NCBI RefSeq assembly: GCF_026151205.1
Contig: NC_087075.1
Location: 62,001-126,000, forward strand
Length of the DNA: 64,000 nucleotides
Reading direction: 5' to 3'
Source: Bolinopsis microptera
Lineage: Eukaryota; Ctenophora; Tentaculata; Lobata; Bolinopsidae
Position numbers and translations under genes: made by a program. Positions 11,001 through 23,082 of the stretch are shown here, one piece after another. Below the pieces are notes generated by a model. The model ran no database searches. It had not been told where the DNA came from and saw only the letters and a list, made by a program, of their open reading frames with translations. Numbering within the stretch: the first letter of the stretch is position 1; every line of letters begins with the position of its first letter.

Positions 11001-14000
11001 GTCTACTGAGATCCCAGAAGACTTATACAAAACTGAGAACACTAAACATCTAAGCATAAACAACAGAGCTTCGACAGAACATCAGATGTTACATACTAGA
11101 TGGTTCAGATAAGTACCTAGGTGTATATAGTCAACTAGAGATCAGTATGCGACTTCAGAGGATTTGTTAAAAACACACTGAAGTGAGCGCGTTTCAGGTT
11201 TAAGCAAGGCGGCTGACTACAAGTGAGCGTATCTATAGAGACAGATGCCGATAGCTGTCAGGCGTTTTCGGAGATGAGGATTCGGGTAAACTGTGGTTTT
11301 GAGCTTGACACGCAAGTATCGACACTGGTTTTCTTTACTCATGATGGTTGTTATGACATGCGTAGCAAAGGCGACTCATGGTTATTCGGCAGGCTATCAA
11401 CAGTATTCAGTCAGTGGTGTAGACACAGGTAGGATGATGATTCCAATTACGTCGAGTGGCGTGAACAGAGAAGCTAGTTGAAAAGGACACAGGGTTGACA
11501 AAATGTCGATGATTCCTGAGACTGTATACAGACTCTGACATAGCAGATATAGTGAACTAATTAGTTGGGGAGAGTTTAGCAAGGGATGCTATGTGAAGAC
11601 ACTCGTTATCAGTCTAGGTGCGATGACAGGTGATGCTCTCAAGGAGTTTTTATGGCTGCGGAGTCAGGTGTGAAATAGGATGCATACTGAGGTAAGGTAA
11701 ATCATTGAACGGGTTTGTTGGTTGACTTATTTATAGGATGTCTTCATTGGAAGATATAAGCGAGCAACATATAGATTTGATTTGAGTCAAATCTGCAGAG
11801 ATTATAGTTAATAGACTCATATCCAAGGTCTTCTATTTTGTTCTCTAAGCACAAACTTTATGCGACTTAGTTTAGCGGGGATAATAGTATGCGATTCAAC
11901 AGAGATCGCGTTCTTTTTCGTGAGCAGATAAACCTTCGTTAGGAGCAGTATCATAGATAGATCAAATATATCATTACCTTCCTTCGCACTACTGTGAGTA
12001 AGGAGAACACATATACGAAATATGATTCACAAGAGTAGAATTGCGATACTAGATTGAGAACCACTGAGTGATTGGTACTTGGTGCGACAGTGAGGCAGAG
12101 ATTGCTATCGAGCCTATGAGCGTATAAAAGACCAATACAGCTGAGCTCTTTTGGTTAACTGATCACATTCTTTATAGCAAGGATCACTTCTCTTAGTATC
12201 TCTTACTAGAGAGATCTTTGTAGAGCAGCTTATAGCTCAATGTAGGCGATCAACAGATTAAAACAGTAGGTTTATAGTACTCAGTTGATATAGTCTACAG
12301 GGACATCCACACTGGTTGACAACAGCTGACAGCGAGACTAGCTTTAAATTGGAACTTAGATGGCGGAACGGACGAGAGTGACTTTCAACAAACAGTGAGA
12401 GTGGTTATATTCTATATAATAGGACTGCGATAAATGTATTACGTAGTCTAATGCACAATTGATCACCTTGATGATACATAGAGAAGTGAGAGATCTCACA
12501 ACAGTGTATCTATAGAGCGAGCCGCCTAGAGAGAGCGATTCACCTCTGGGCATATAACTGACGTGAGCGCTCTAGGATTATGCTTCTGCTATATGATAAA
12601 GACGTTTTTGCGAGTACGCGATTATAAAACCAGTAGGTGATAAGTATTATAGAACAACACGACGACTGACAGTCAGTTAGAGTATACTATATACCATCAA
12701 CATTTAACTTGAGCACACGTATCTCTTCTCAAACAGAATGTAGAATTCAAGTTATTAGAGTGTCGAACTTCTGGAGTGAGCACAACTACTTCATTTGACT
12801 ATGTCGTAACGTCAACATGGAACTGCTATTGGATAACCTGACACTCACATGTATTTCATAGTCTTTAGTGTGATGCTGCTAGTGCTAGTAATCTATATAG
12901 GTCTCAGATTGTGACAATAATCCGATTCAAATATCGAGAGTCTACCTGGTTACCCAACATGCGCTATTAGCCTTCCTACATCAAATATAAAGCGAACTCA
13001 AAGAACATATGGATATATTACCAAACACTTTAATATTCTGAAGTTATATATACGACAAACTATTGGATTATAGATTGTGTCTATGCGCGACATAAGTTAG
13101 AGATATGCATGCGCTTTGATCTGGGTTCAACCTATTAGCTACACCTACAGCCTACTTTATTTTCTTTATCTATTCTGATATGCGATAGTGTGACCACATT
13201 ATTCTCCTACATTTGAATCTCTTAATGAAAGATCTAGTTGGACCAGTCTTGTTATACTACTTTATGTCACGTACAACTAGATATCAATGAGTGTTATATA
13301 TAATAACACGCGACTAAAATTTCAGTACGAACTTCGACATTCGACTAAGCTCATAAGTCAGACATGACAGAGATTGGACTCTCTGACTGCTAGGCTTCAT
13401 AGGCAACTATATGTGGCTCTGAGACATTTCGTTAACATGTGTGTGCTTTAAAACAAAAGTATCATGAATGGCGACAATTCAAAGATCAATCACAACATCT
13501 ATGTAAACATATGTCAGATAATATATCTTTACAAGATATTACTCATCAAGAGACAGTGAGATAGCTAGTGCATTATGATTATACATAGATGTTTAGAGTG
13601 GCGTTACATAGTAAGCGATATCGTCATTACATAAAGATACTTCGAGGCTGAGCCTGTTTTTTTAGCTAATGAGGCAGAGACCTCAAGTTCATATAGGTAA
13701 CGTATTTAATATGAGATTATATTATATAGAATGTCTCTCAAGGTAAAATATTTCTGATTTTAAACGAACGATACATGAAGCTTCCCCTCACTTAATTAGA
13801 GAGAGTACTTGGTCTTTACTCGATCTAAGGAACTACTCTAACGTACTTCTAATGTTTATATATCTTCATCTAAACAATAACGACCCATACAGATTTATTA
13901 ATATCTACATTTAATTAATGTCAGGAACACAAATTTTATGATAGATTCTATTACTGTGCATCATTGACAGTTAAATGAGCGGAGCTAAAAGGTCGAGGCT

Positions 14001-14305
14001 TGTTGTGTTGCGGACATATGGTATAGAGTTAAGGTTAATTTTTGAAAAACCAAATAGCGAGTACGATTTCCTTAATGAACCTGAAGGAGGATTGTCTGTC
14101 CTGTATTGCTACCATGTAACGTCGAGCTAACAAATTGAATCCACATTTTGAGTAATGCATTTGTTAAAAGTTAATGTATGTCCTATTTGCATCCTGAAGA
14201 GTTCCCATTGCATTCAGTTAAACAAAAAATTTCAGTTAAACAAAAATTTCAGTTTTATGCTATTTATTACAGAGTAAACAAGTTTACAATAAATCAATTT
14301 GATAT
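8002..14305. other. 6.3-kb stretch without recognisable genes
   Basis: Stop codons are dense in all frames, and the few short open frames show no family motif. From about 8.8 to 13.8 kb the sequence is more evenly composed than its AT-rich neighbours and seems rich in short palindromic words (AGATCT, CTATAG, ACTAGAGATC at about 10641, 10879 and 11135). GTGTTACCAT is repeated three times near 8977. A near-duplicate pair of AGTTAAACAAAAA-TTTC words lies at about 14217-14250. I cannot assign a function. Confidence 0.4.
8755..8815. repeat. 20-bp inverted repeat (hairpin)
   Basis: ACTCATGACT-A-TGTGAAAGG (8755-8774) pairs with CCTTTCACA-G-AGTCATGAGT (8796-8815), 19 of 20 positions matching. The loop itself has an inner ACGTTA/TAACGT stem. 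This could be a small cruciform, a MITE remnant or an RNA hairpin. Confidence 0.7.
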
Positions 14306-14313
14306 TTAAAGGA

Positions 14314-15142
14314 CAGGAATCGACCGGGACATGATTTCAGGCCTGACGGCTGACCGAGACCGGGACCAGGACCAAGAATCCTGAATTAACTGGGACCGGG
14401 ACCGGGATCATAAATCACATTTGACCGGTACCGGGATGAAAAATGTGACTTGACCAGGACCGGGATAGCTCAAAATTGCCAATCCCGGTACCGGGATTCC
14501 CGGTACCAAGAATTCCGGTTGATTACTGGTTAATTCATGATCATAATTGATTACTCAAACTTGTTCAGCAATTTTAAACATTGTTTTATTTGGCTTAGAG
14601 GATGTTTAAAGATGAAATTCACAATGAATGAAAGGAAAAACTTAAAATCACAGGGGCCATAATTTTTAAATTATGTAACAGTATTAGAATTAGAATTAGA
14701 ATTAGAATCAAATTTACACAGCAATACAATAAGAATAAAAAATAATTTAAGAAGCTTCAATCTGCTGTGCAGGACATTCAAGTCAGTCGAAAACTGTTAG
14801 CAGAACACCCTTCTAGGCACATAAGGATATAGTATGTAAAACATAATGAGTAATAACTTAATGAGTGATAAAATAAGATATGATTTAACAGTGAACTGTG
14901 GGCATGAAGGTAACAATTAAGATTACATAGATGCCCACTAGTATAGAATTATTATTATTATTATTAAAATCACAGTGAATGAAATTATGTAAAAGATCCC
15001 GGTCAAAATCCCGGCAAATTTGAGTGATTGACCGGGACCGGGATCATAAATCAGCATTTGACCGGGACCAGGACCAGGATAGCTCAAAATTGCCAATCCC
15101 GGTATCGGGATTCCCGGTACCGGGAATCCCGGTCGATTCCTG
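14314..15142. mobile_element. non-autonomous hAT-type element, 829 bp
   Basis: The terminal inverted repeat CAGGAATCGACCGGGA at 14314 is matched by its complement ending at 15142. The 8-bp sequence TTAAAGGA flanks both ends exactly (14306-14313 and 15143-15150), the target-duplication length of hAT transposons. Both ends hold related CCGGGA-rich subterminal blocks (14391-14520 and 15035-15130) including AGCTCAAAATTGCCAATCCC. The interior is AT-rich with no transposase frame, so it depends on an enzyme made elsewhere. Confidence 0.9.
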
Positions 15143-15150
15143 TTAAAGGA

Positions 15151-16572
15151 ATCCTAATTCAATGTGTAGTGTGGTTGTCACTCTTTAAATATATTAGATA
15201 TAGGTTGACGGGGCAAAGGAGTGTGCGTGCTGTTCGCTATTGCTCACACCAAACGGTAACCTAGTAAATGTTTTGTATGGACACCGGTCTCCATCAGGAT
15301 ACAAAATTAGGATTGTAGAATTTATTGTATAACTTTTAGTGCAGTGGAGGTAGCGGTGTGGTGCATTACTAGAGTGACAGCCTACTGATTTAGAGTTGTT
15401 TTTAAGTGAGCATAATGGGTATATTTTTGGACCTAAAGGCTTTAGTATGGCAACTTTAAAATTGGTTCTTTTAATCATTTATTAAATATCAGTTAAAAAA
15501 TATATAAATCTGGAATCTGTTCACACTGTGAACCACTGAACCAGTCCTATAAAAATTTCAAAAACCCTCTTAAATTGAATATTTAAAACGTCTCAATAAT
15601 GGAAATAGTCATACAATTAAGAAATTCACCAAATTGGTAATATATCTACCTAAGAGAAAAATACCTACTTAAGTCAATGTCTACCTGTTATTCTGTAAAT
15701 AAGGTGCTTATATAATATATATCTGAGTGAACTTAATAGTAAAATTATTTGATGCCTTTTTGATTGACGATGGATGATGATTAATTACTCTACACTCGAC
15801 TGTCACGTGGCTTTTTCAACCCGTTCTCTAAGTAAAACAAAATTTTTTTAAGTAAAACAAAATTTAAATTTTATTGCCATTACAATGAATAATAATATCA
15901 TAATAAATATAAGTAGACATCCGATAATAAACTTGTTACATCCAGTACAACCCAAGATGTCAGCCGACGCGACTTACAAAAATAAAGAAAGCTAGCATGT
16001 TCATTGTTGTAGTTTTTCTAACGAGCATACTTAGGCTGTACGGAAATAGCTTTAATTCTACGTCATATTAAAAACGTTACATCATTTTTGCTAGATACAA
16101 AAATAAATTTTAGAATAAATAACTCTTTTGCTGCTTAGGCGCAGCACCGCGCTGGGTCCACATGTTATACAGCGTGTAGCAACACAGCGCTGAAAATAGA
16201 AGATGATTGAGCTATAACATATGAGCGGTGCGCCGCGCCTAAACCTAAAACCATAAACTTTAAATTGTAAATATTGTTAAAATATTTAAACGAGTTTTGC
16301 GAAATAATATGACATGCTGATTTCGTAGGATATTACAATTGTAACCGTGCCAGTTCCAAATGTGAGTCAGCGCTTAAACCAAAAGCAGTTGGCAAAAGGA
16401 GCCAGTTGCCTGCAAGAGCTTTACTAGCACCCGATTTACCATTTTTGGAGCACAAACCCAAACCTAAACCGGCCAAGCACAAAAATATGTTATCGCCACG
16501 ATTGGGTGGATTGATTCCCAGAATATTTATCAGCACGCGGCACTAATAATATGAAGTTCATTATCGAATTTT
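15151..16572. other. AT-rich stretch without recognisable genes
   Basis: No supported coding sequence. A small GC-rich inverted repeat (TTAGGCGCAGCACCGC near 16135 against GCGGTGCGCCGCGCCTAA near 16228) may bound a roughly 110-bp MITE-like piece. The short minus-strand frame at 16333-16536 has no family signature. Confidence 0.45.
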
Positions 16573-17368
16573 AGATATGCCATGGATCGTTAACACATAT
16601 ATAGAAGGTTATTAAAGAATAATTAATGTTTGGTTGTTGGTATAAATCGATATTAATCAATTATTTAAAATAGTATTTGTGTTTGTTATTATTAATTATT
16701 GAGTTACGTTCGATTTAAATATTAAAACACTACTACAATACATTTCACAAAACAAAACGACGGGGACACAGAAAGGAGAAGGACAACACATCACACGGAC
16801 GGAAACTGCTGCTGAGTTGACGAGTATCTGATTATGTTAATTATGGGTCTCTTGTTCATTAAAATAGGTGTGATCATACTTCTAGAGTATATTGGGCTGA
16901 CACAGTTGCTGCAAGGTTAACATTGGGGTCCGAAACCGGGAGTGTGATACAACTTATTTTCGCGTTACGTAGTAAGGGATACAAAATATAAAATATAAGA
17001 TATATATGACTGCAAGTTTACGGATATAGCGCGGCGTCATTTCATAATTCTGGCGCGGTAAATCACGCTGGGTAATGAAATGATAAAGTTATACAATGTT
17101 TAAGTTTCGCGCGCTACGTTTACACAATATATTTGTGAGTCCGTCCCACGTTCCAGACACACACTCCAGACAAGTCCAGACACTAGTGTAAAGCGGTTGT
17201 GCTGATCAGTGTTGTGTGTTATATGCGTGAATATATAGTTTCTATGTTTGACTGTGGTGTGTATTGTGTGTGTTATTTTGTGTGTGTAGTATGAAATCTA
17301 TATGGACTAGTTTGTGTGTTCTTATTATAGGCACATGTCATTTCCATCAAAGTTGAGTTCTGACCATT
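16573..17368 (-). mobile_element. LINE 3' end, second copy (CR1/L2-like family of 23-27 kb)
   Basis: About 796 bp match 23083-23878 almost base for base, with only scattered small indels. In the minus orientation this is the last part of ORF2 plus the 3'UTR of that LINE, ending in CATATCTAAAA. The copy starts abruptly at AATGGTCAGAACTC, directly against the outer edge of the LTR at 17369, so it was cut there by the LTR element or by a later rearrangement. Confidence 0.85.
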
Positions 17369-17540
17369 TGTCAGTTGGTTACAATGGTCTTTTACAAATG
17401 ATACACACTGATTCCAGATACAGATAACATCCTGTATAAGTTAATTGTTAGAATGTATTATCAATGATATCATTAGATTACTCAATCACAATATTATCAA
17501 ATATATCATTAGATCAATCAATCACAATATGTCCTTGACA
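17369..17540 (-). repeat. long terminal repeat (3' LTR in element orientation)
   Basis: A 172-bp sequence that starts TGTCAGTTGG and ends CCTTGACA, repeated at 22395-22566 with near identity. It has the standard TG...CA ends. In the element's minus orientation it is preceded by a purine-rich tract (TTTTTTTTAAGGGGGAGTAA, 17541-17560), the expected polypurine tract for plus-strand DNA synthesis. Confidence 0.85.
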
Positions 17541-17877
17541 TTACTCCCCCTTAAAAAAAATATTTAGCGATAAAGTCGCGTGATAAAATGAGTGTTTTTA
17601 TGCGCGGCTTTAAATGCTAAAAAAATGTACTTTTCTTATGCGTAAGATCTAAAATCTAGCTGTAGAAAAACCGTTATTTCTATGCCACGTATGTTTTACA
17701 AAACATCACGTAAGTCCTGAAAGCTCAATAAAATTTAAAATCAGGTTTTAAAAATGTATCATAATTTGTCATTAAATGCATCTAATAAATATTAGTTAAA
17801 TGTTGATACATCTTTAAATTTATCTCTCAACATAGAATCAGTTTGCTTTTTGTTCATCAACTCCATAAAAAGTTGGT

Positions 17878-18255
17878 TTACACCAATTCTACCTGACGAG
17901 CCGAACTGTACTTTCCTGAGTAGGTGTGGAGTAGTTGGAGAAACAGCGTGTTGAATAGTCGGAGAGGCAGAGTGTTGAGTAGTTGGAGAAAGTAGGGTGT
18001 TGAATAGTCGGAGAAAGCAGAGTGTTGAATAGTCGGAGAAGTAGGGTGCGAGATGTTTTCACTAAAAGCTGCCATATCTTCTTGTGGAATATTTATAACA
18101 TTGTTTCTAAATGCAGTCATATCCACTTGTACTTTGTTGAAAGGCAATTTCAGAGCTCTAGTTAAAGTGATACTTCCACTGGGATCTGCTCGAGATGCTA
18201 ATCTTCGTCTAAGTTCGCTCAGAGTTAATTTGAGGCATAGCAGGAGTAGATTCAA
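17878..18255 (-). pseudogene. C-terminal tail of pol, Ser/Thr/Pro-rich repeats
   Basis: This minus-strand frame lies between the integrase and the polypurine tract. Its second half holds degenerate 8-residue repeats of the form SPTIQHSA, also present in the partial copy at 22815-23106, where five units are clearer. The 24-bp units underlie the repeat. Its role is unknown; integrase C-terminal tails vary widely in this group. A frame change near 18010 distorts the left copy. Confidence 0.55.
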
Positions 18256-18464
18256 TCAAATTCTTCTTGGGGCTCCGTTGTCATATTATAGCTTGCGGTT
18301 TTAGATGCTTCGTGTTGTTCATGTATTGGCATTAGATTGTTGTGATGATAGACTTTTATACCACCTTTAGGTCCTTTAATAGCATAGGTGAAGGTCCCCA
18401 TCTTTTTGTCAATTGTGTACGGTCCTCTTTTCCAGTTGGCAGCTATTTAGGATTGGCTCCGTAG

Positions 18465-19450
18465 TTACGTTTCATTCATCACTTCTTGATTAACTGAGTA
18501 TGTGTTTATAACAGCTTTTTTGTCATGCTGCTCTTTATACTGGATTTTTGCTTCCTGTAAGTTGATGCCAGCATTCTGCATGATGATCTTCCCACTCAAC
18601 TTTTGTTTGTCATGTTCTTTTAAACCCATGTAATTATCAACAGGTAATTGAGCATGGTCAGCAAACCATACAAAGGAATGGTGATATTTCAAAGATTTAT
18701 TCACTGTATTGTTGTGGGCCAATACTGCTTCGTAGATGATAAGATCCCAATCATGTACGGATATCTTTCGCATATTACACTAACTAAGGATTTAACAGAT
18801 CCGATTGATCTTTCAGCTAGACCATTTCCCTCTGGGTGATATGGGGAAGATTTCTCTTTGCCAATTCCCAAGTAATCGCATAAATTATTGATCACATTGC
18901 CGTTGACGTTTGCTCCTTGATCTGATCTCAGCTTTATTGGGATGCTAAATATAGACAGCCACTTGTCACACAATGCCTGTTTCAGAGTTTCAGCTTTCTG
19001 ATTACTGAGTGCTGCTACTGAGATGAATCTTGTAGCTAAGTCTACAATTAAAAGGAAACAGCACTTTCCTCGTGGGGATATTGGCATACTTGCCACGTCT
19101 ATGCTGATCGATTCTCTGGATTTGGAACTGCAGGTGTAATTATTTAGTTCCGCTTTAGGAGTTTTTTGTCTTTTACAGGCAGCACAGGATTGGCAGTCAC
19201 GTACCCAGTTTTCGATTTGGCCTAGTCATCCGTCTCCACCAAAATCTTGACTTCACCATAATCACTGTGTTTTCTGCTCCTGAGTGATATTGTCCATGCA
19301 GTTCATCTACAACTTCTCTTTGTAGCTTTTCTGGGATGACAATTCTTTCTCCTCTTTTCAGTACATCATCTTCAATGTGAAGAAACCTGATGTTCCTGAA
19401 CGGACCTTTAATTATTTTCTTTTGTTCTTCAAGCTTTTTCACTACAAATC
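18465..19450 (-). pseudogene. Ty3/Gypsy integrase, frameshifted
   Basis: In minus order the region begins with an HHCC zinc-binding domain: DELHGQYHSGAEN in one frame and the paired cysteines (RDCQSCAACKR) in another frame near 19190. The catalytic core follows at 18701-19096, with the acidic triad visible in LLIVDLATRF, LRSDQGANV and GNGLAERSIGS. A downstream part (18465-18773) reads in another frame. Integrases insert the cDNA copy into the host chromosome. The acidic residues survive, but breaks near 18770 and 19200 disrupt the protein. Confidence 0.8.
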
Positions 19451-19672
19451 GCAGTGCTTTATCCTCCTTTTGAAACTTTTTAATCTTTTCAATATCACAC
19501 GTATTTGAGTCAGTTTTATCATCAGTATGATAGATATACTCGTCTCCATCCGCTTCTGTGGCTTACAGGATTTTCTTTGATTTCTACTCTACTTAGGGCA
19601 TCAGCAATCTCGTTATCTTCTCCTTTGATGTACTCAATAGTGTAATCAATTGATTCAAGCTCTAACAACCAT

Positions 19673-20778
19673 CTAACAATCTTTTCCTCTGTTGTCTTGG
19701 TGATTACGGATGAATTTCAAACGGCTCGTGGTCAGTAATAATATTACTTTGCCTGAGCAATACACATCCACTTTCTTGAGCACTCTTTGATAGCAAATAG
19801 CTCCAATTCTGTTACCTTCCAGTTTCTCTGACATTTCTGTAGGGTTTTGGAATGATATCCTAGCGTGATATTCGGCCTTTATCATCTTTCTGAAACAAGA
19901 CTCCTCCCACTGAGATTTCTGATGCATCTGATGAATGTAGAAACATTTTGAGAAATCTGGTAACCCTAGTGCTGGTGCTTTGGTGAGACTGTCTATCAAT
20001 TGATCTAGAGCTTGTTGCTGCTTATTACCCCAGACAAACTTCTCTTTATCTGATAGAATCATGGTTAAAGGTTTGGTTATCTCTGCATATTTGGGGACAA
20101 AACGTCTGTTGAAGTTACCAATACCTAAAAGTCTTTGAACCTGCGTTTTAGTTTGAGGGATCGGGAAGTCAATCAACTTTTTGAACATTGTCTTTTCTGG
20201 GTAACACTTCATTGTGTCTGATATGAAATCCTAGGCAGTCTATTTCTTTGAATCCAAATTCACACTTCTCGGGTTTCAATGACAGGTTGTACCTCTCTAC
20301 CTCTTCTAACACTGCAGTCACGTGCATAGAGGTGTTCTTCGAATGTTTCTGAAAATATGAAAACATTATCACTAAATGCTCCAACTCCATCAATATCTCT
20401 CTCTTTAAGATCATTGATCATTTTATCCATATTCCTTTGGAAAGTTGCTTGGCTATTTTTAAGTCCAAAAGGCATACGATTGAATTCATATTTACCATTA
20501 GGCACGCTGAATGAAGTTTTCTTTTTATCATCTTCATGTACCTCCAAACACCAGTAACCTGAAGCGAGGTCTAGTTGGGTAAAGTAGTTACAGTTCAAAC
20601 AAGCATCAATCATATCATTCACGTCAGGCAGGGGGATAAGAATCTTGGACGTATTCTTATTCAAATTACGGAAATCTATGACAAATCGTTTAGTATTGTC
20701 CTGTTTAGTGACGAGAAGAGGGTTACTATTGTATGGAGATTTAGAAGGGCGGATAATTCCATTATTTAACATTCTCAA
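19673..20778 (-). pseudogene. Ty3/Gypsy reverse transcriptase and RNase H, frameshifted
   Basis: RT blocks are clear: NGIIRPSKSPYNSN, RFVIDFRNLN, FTQLDLASGYW, FNRMPFGLKNSQATFQR. The active-site box, normally Y-x-D-D, reads AFSDNVFIFS here, so the tyrosine and the second aspartate are both changed. A further frame (20169-20414) carries LSLKPEKCEFG and LGFHI, and the thumb and connection (LLGIGNFNRRFVPKYA) lie at about 20100. RNase H begins at about 19990 but is scrambled by indels. The enzyme would copy the element RNA; this copy is inactive both by active-site change and by broken frame. Confidence 0.85.
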
Positions 20779-20779
20779 T

Positions 20780-21400
20780 CACTTGTTGATTAACTTCATT
20801 TTTCCATTTGTCAGGAATTCTACGTACCTTGTCTTTACTAACACGGTCGTCTCTACTAAAGATACGATGAAGTTCAGTGGTGCACAACTTTGGAGCTTTG
20901 CTGTTTTGACAAAAACTTGGCAAAAATCTTCTACCAACAATTTGATGCTTCTTTCTGATTTTCAGCCAGGTCTTGACCAATCTTACATCTGTTGATGATA
21001 CTGGTGATATCTTTGGTATGATCTTCGGAGACCATGAAAACCCAGTCTTCTCCAATTCTCACTCTTGATTTGTCCAGTCAAATTCAGTGGTTCCAAAATG
21101 TTGCAAAAGTCTCTGCCCAAAATCAAACAAATTCTCCCTGTCAGGAATTGGCAGAGGTTTGACCAGATGCTTTGTCTCCCAAGTTGAACTGATAAGAATC
21201 CTGCATTCAACTGGTTTCTCCAGCATATTCAACACCTCCAATCCCATAAACCTTATGGGACTTGGTTGATACTAATTCAGGAACAGTTCCTCTACTCATC
21301 ACTGATATCCCTGCCCTCCGCTCTGTCAAATAGTATGTCCACGTCCTTCTCAACATTGTTCACTGAGATGATGCCATATTGTCATAAATTGTTCTTCTTT
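20780..21400 (-). pseudogene. retropepsin-like region, degraded
   Basis: The minus strand shows AGISVMS and GTVPELV near 21290, which resembles the stretch just after a retropepsin active site, and ILGRDF near 21105, which resembles the conserved ILG-x-D block at the end of such proteases. The expected D-T/S-G triad is not recognisable at its place. The frame shifts at least twice between here and the RT. This agrees with the Gypsy order gag-protease-RT. Confidence 0.55.
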
Positions 21401-21528
21401 GGCAACTTGAAGTATTTGGGGCTACTAGAACTTCTGGAACTTGAGCTATTCGACCTTCTCAAGTGGGGCTATTATATCCTCTGGGAGCTGGAGCTAGAGC
21501 TATTGTGAGCTATTGTTTTCGGTCAATT

Positions 21529-22367
21529 TTACATAGCATTTTTTCTCATGATGTCCTTCTTTGCCACAACGAACACATTTTCTTTTGCTGCATCGGTTGG
21601 CATAGTGACCGTTTTTCTAGGCATTATCCAGCATTTTCTGTCTTTGCCATTATATCCATCAGCTTGTGAGTTGGGTTTTGTTGTACATAACAATCTGTTC
21701 GTCCTCACCATCATTGTTTTGGTCGTCCTCTTCTTGAAACATTCCCAGCATCCTTGAACATTGTGCAAACCCCTCTCTCAGTTCTTCTGCCCATCTTGGC
21801 ATTTCATCTGCAACAAATACATCAAACTTTCTTTCTCTTTCTTGATGATTTGAGGTGTACTTGTGCTTTTCTTTAGGGTAGTCAATTTATCTTTCGCCAA
21901 TCTTAAAAATTTCCCACCACTGCTGCTGCGTCCATGTCCGGTTTGAATTTGTCAGCATTGTCATCATAGATTTGCTCTCCATCTGGTATGACTTTCAAGT
22001 ACTTCAGCAGTAGCATGTCAGGCGTTATTTTTGGCTATATCTGCTTCGCTTTGCAGTAAGAAGAAATAACTGACTATGTCTGTATATGATCTTGATGCCG
22101 GCTTCAGGTCCCAAAACTCATTCACACTTGATACTCTTCCCACTGTCCCATCTATCAATTCTTCTAAAAGACTAAGTGCCATGCTTTGTCTAGGGTATCT
22201 TCTTTGATCGCGTTTCGGCTAAGAGAACATAGCTGCTGAATACATAAGCCGGTATCATGCTCTTCTTCTGAGCCTCTGTCAGCGTCGCTGTAGCAGCCAG
22301 GTATCTCCTCCTCCATTCTCTCACCGACTGTCCCACTGTTAGGTGGTGGTATTGGAGTTTGTGCCAT
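21529..22367 (-). pseudogene. gag-like region with CCHC zinc knuckles
   Basis: A start codon at 22367 lies 27 bp inside the 5' LTR and begins an acidic, Pro-rich N-terminus (MAQTPIPPPNSG). The first frame ends at 22164 and coding similarity continues in other frames. Near 21550-21600 a clean CCHC knuckle (CVRCGKEGHHEKKC) is seen, and just upstream the half of another (KNGHYANRC) follows a frame break. Such knuckles bind genomic RNA during particle assembly. Confidence 0.65.
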
Positions 22368-22394
22368 CTTTACTTTATAACGAGAGGATGTTAA

Positions 22395-22566
22395 TGTCAG
22401 TTGGTTACAATGGTCTTTTACAAATGATACACACTGATTCCAGATACAGATAACATCCTGTATAAGTTAATTGTTAGAATGTATTATCAATGATATCATT
22501 AGATTACTCAATCACAATATTATCAAATATATCATTAGATCAATCAATCACAATATTTCCTTGACA
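22395..22566 (-). repeat. long terminal repeat (5' LTR of the main copy, shared with a partial copy)
   Basis: This is the second 172-bp LTR with TG...CA ends. On its right it is followed by the polypurine tract and 3' internal sequence of another copy rather than by host DNA, so one LTR serves two tandem elements. Confidence 0.85.
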
Positions 22567-23082
22567 TTACTCCCCCTTAAAAAAAATATTTAGCGATAAA
22601 GTCGCGTGATAAAATGCGCGTTTTTATGCGCGGCTTTAAATGCTAAAAAAATGTACTTTTCTTATGCGTAAGATCTAAAATCTAGCTGTAGAAAAACCGT
22701 TATTTCTATGCCACGTAAGTTTTACAAAACATCACGTAAGTCTGAAAGCTCAATATAAATTTAAAATCAGGTTAAAAATGTATCAAATTTGTCATTAAAT
22801 GCATCTAATAAATATTAGTTAAAAGTTGATACAACTTTAAATTTATCTCTCATCATAGAAATCAGTTTGTTTTTGTTCATCAACTCCATAAAAAGTTGGT
22901 TTACACACAATTCTACCTGACGAGCGAACTGTACTTTCTGAAGTAGGTTGTGGAGTAGTTGGAGAAACAGCGTGTTGAATAGTCGGAGAGGCAGAGTGTT
23001 GAGTAGTTGGAGAAGTAGGGTGTTGAATAGTCGGAGAAGCAGAGTGTTGAATAGTCGGAGAAGTTGGGTGCGAGATGTTTTT
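22567..23082 (-). mobile_element. partial second Gypsy copy (3' internal end and polypurine tract)
   Basis: This repeats 17541-18057 closely: polypurine tract, AT-rich spacer and the SPTIQH-type repeat region of the pol tail. It stops at GCGAGATGTTTT, where it joins the 3' end of the LINE (CTAAAA in minus orientation). A run of A/T shared by both sides suggests a microhomology join. Confidence 0.8.

Larger units (their letters stand above)
17369..22566 (-). mobile_element. decayed Ty3/Gypsy LTR retrotransposon
   Basis: The internal region between the two 172-bp LTRs carries, in minus orientation, a gag-like start, CCHC zinc knuckles, a retropepsin-like region, RT, RNase H and integrase. RT before RNase H before integrase is the Ty3/Gypsy order. 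Frames change several times and some catalytic residues are altered, so it cannot be active. The sequence after the 5' LTR (22394 downward) has no primer-binding site that I recognise. The two LTRs are still very similar, which argues against great age or suggests later gene conversion. Part of a second copy follows at 22567-23082. Confidence 0.85.

Noticed and set aside
16333-16536. 67-codon minus frame
   Set aside because: Short, isolated, no domain or homology that I can recognise.
17369-18057. A 690-bp LTR
   Set aside because: The repeat with 22395-23082 is that long, but TG...CA ends and the polypurine tract show the LTR to be 172 bp. The rest is duplicated internal sequence.
20357-21768. 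Plus-strand open frames in the Gypsy region
   Set aside because: They mirror the minus-strand pol and gag and carry no motif of their own.
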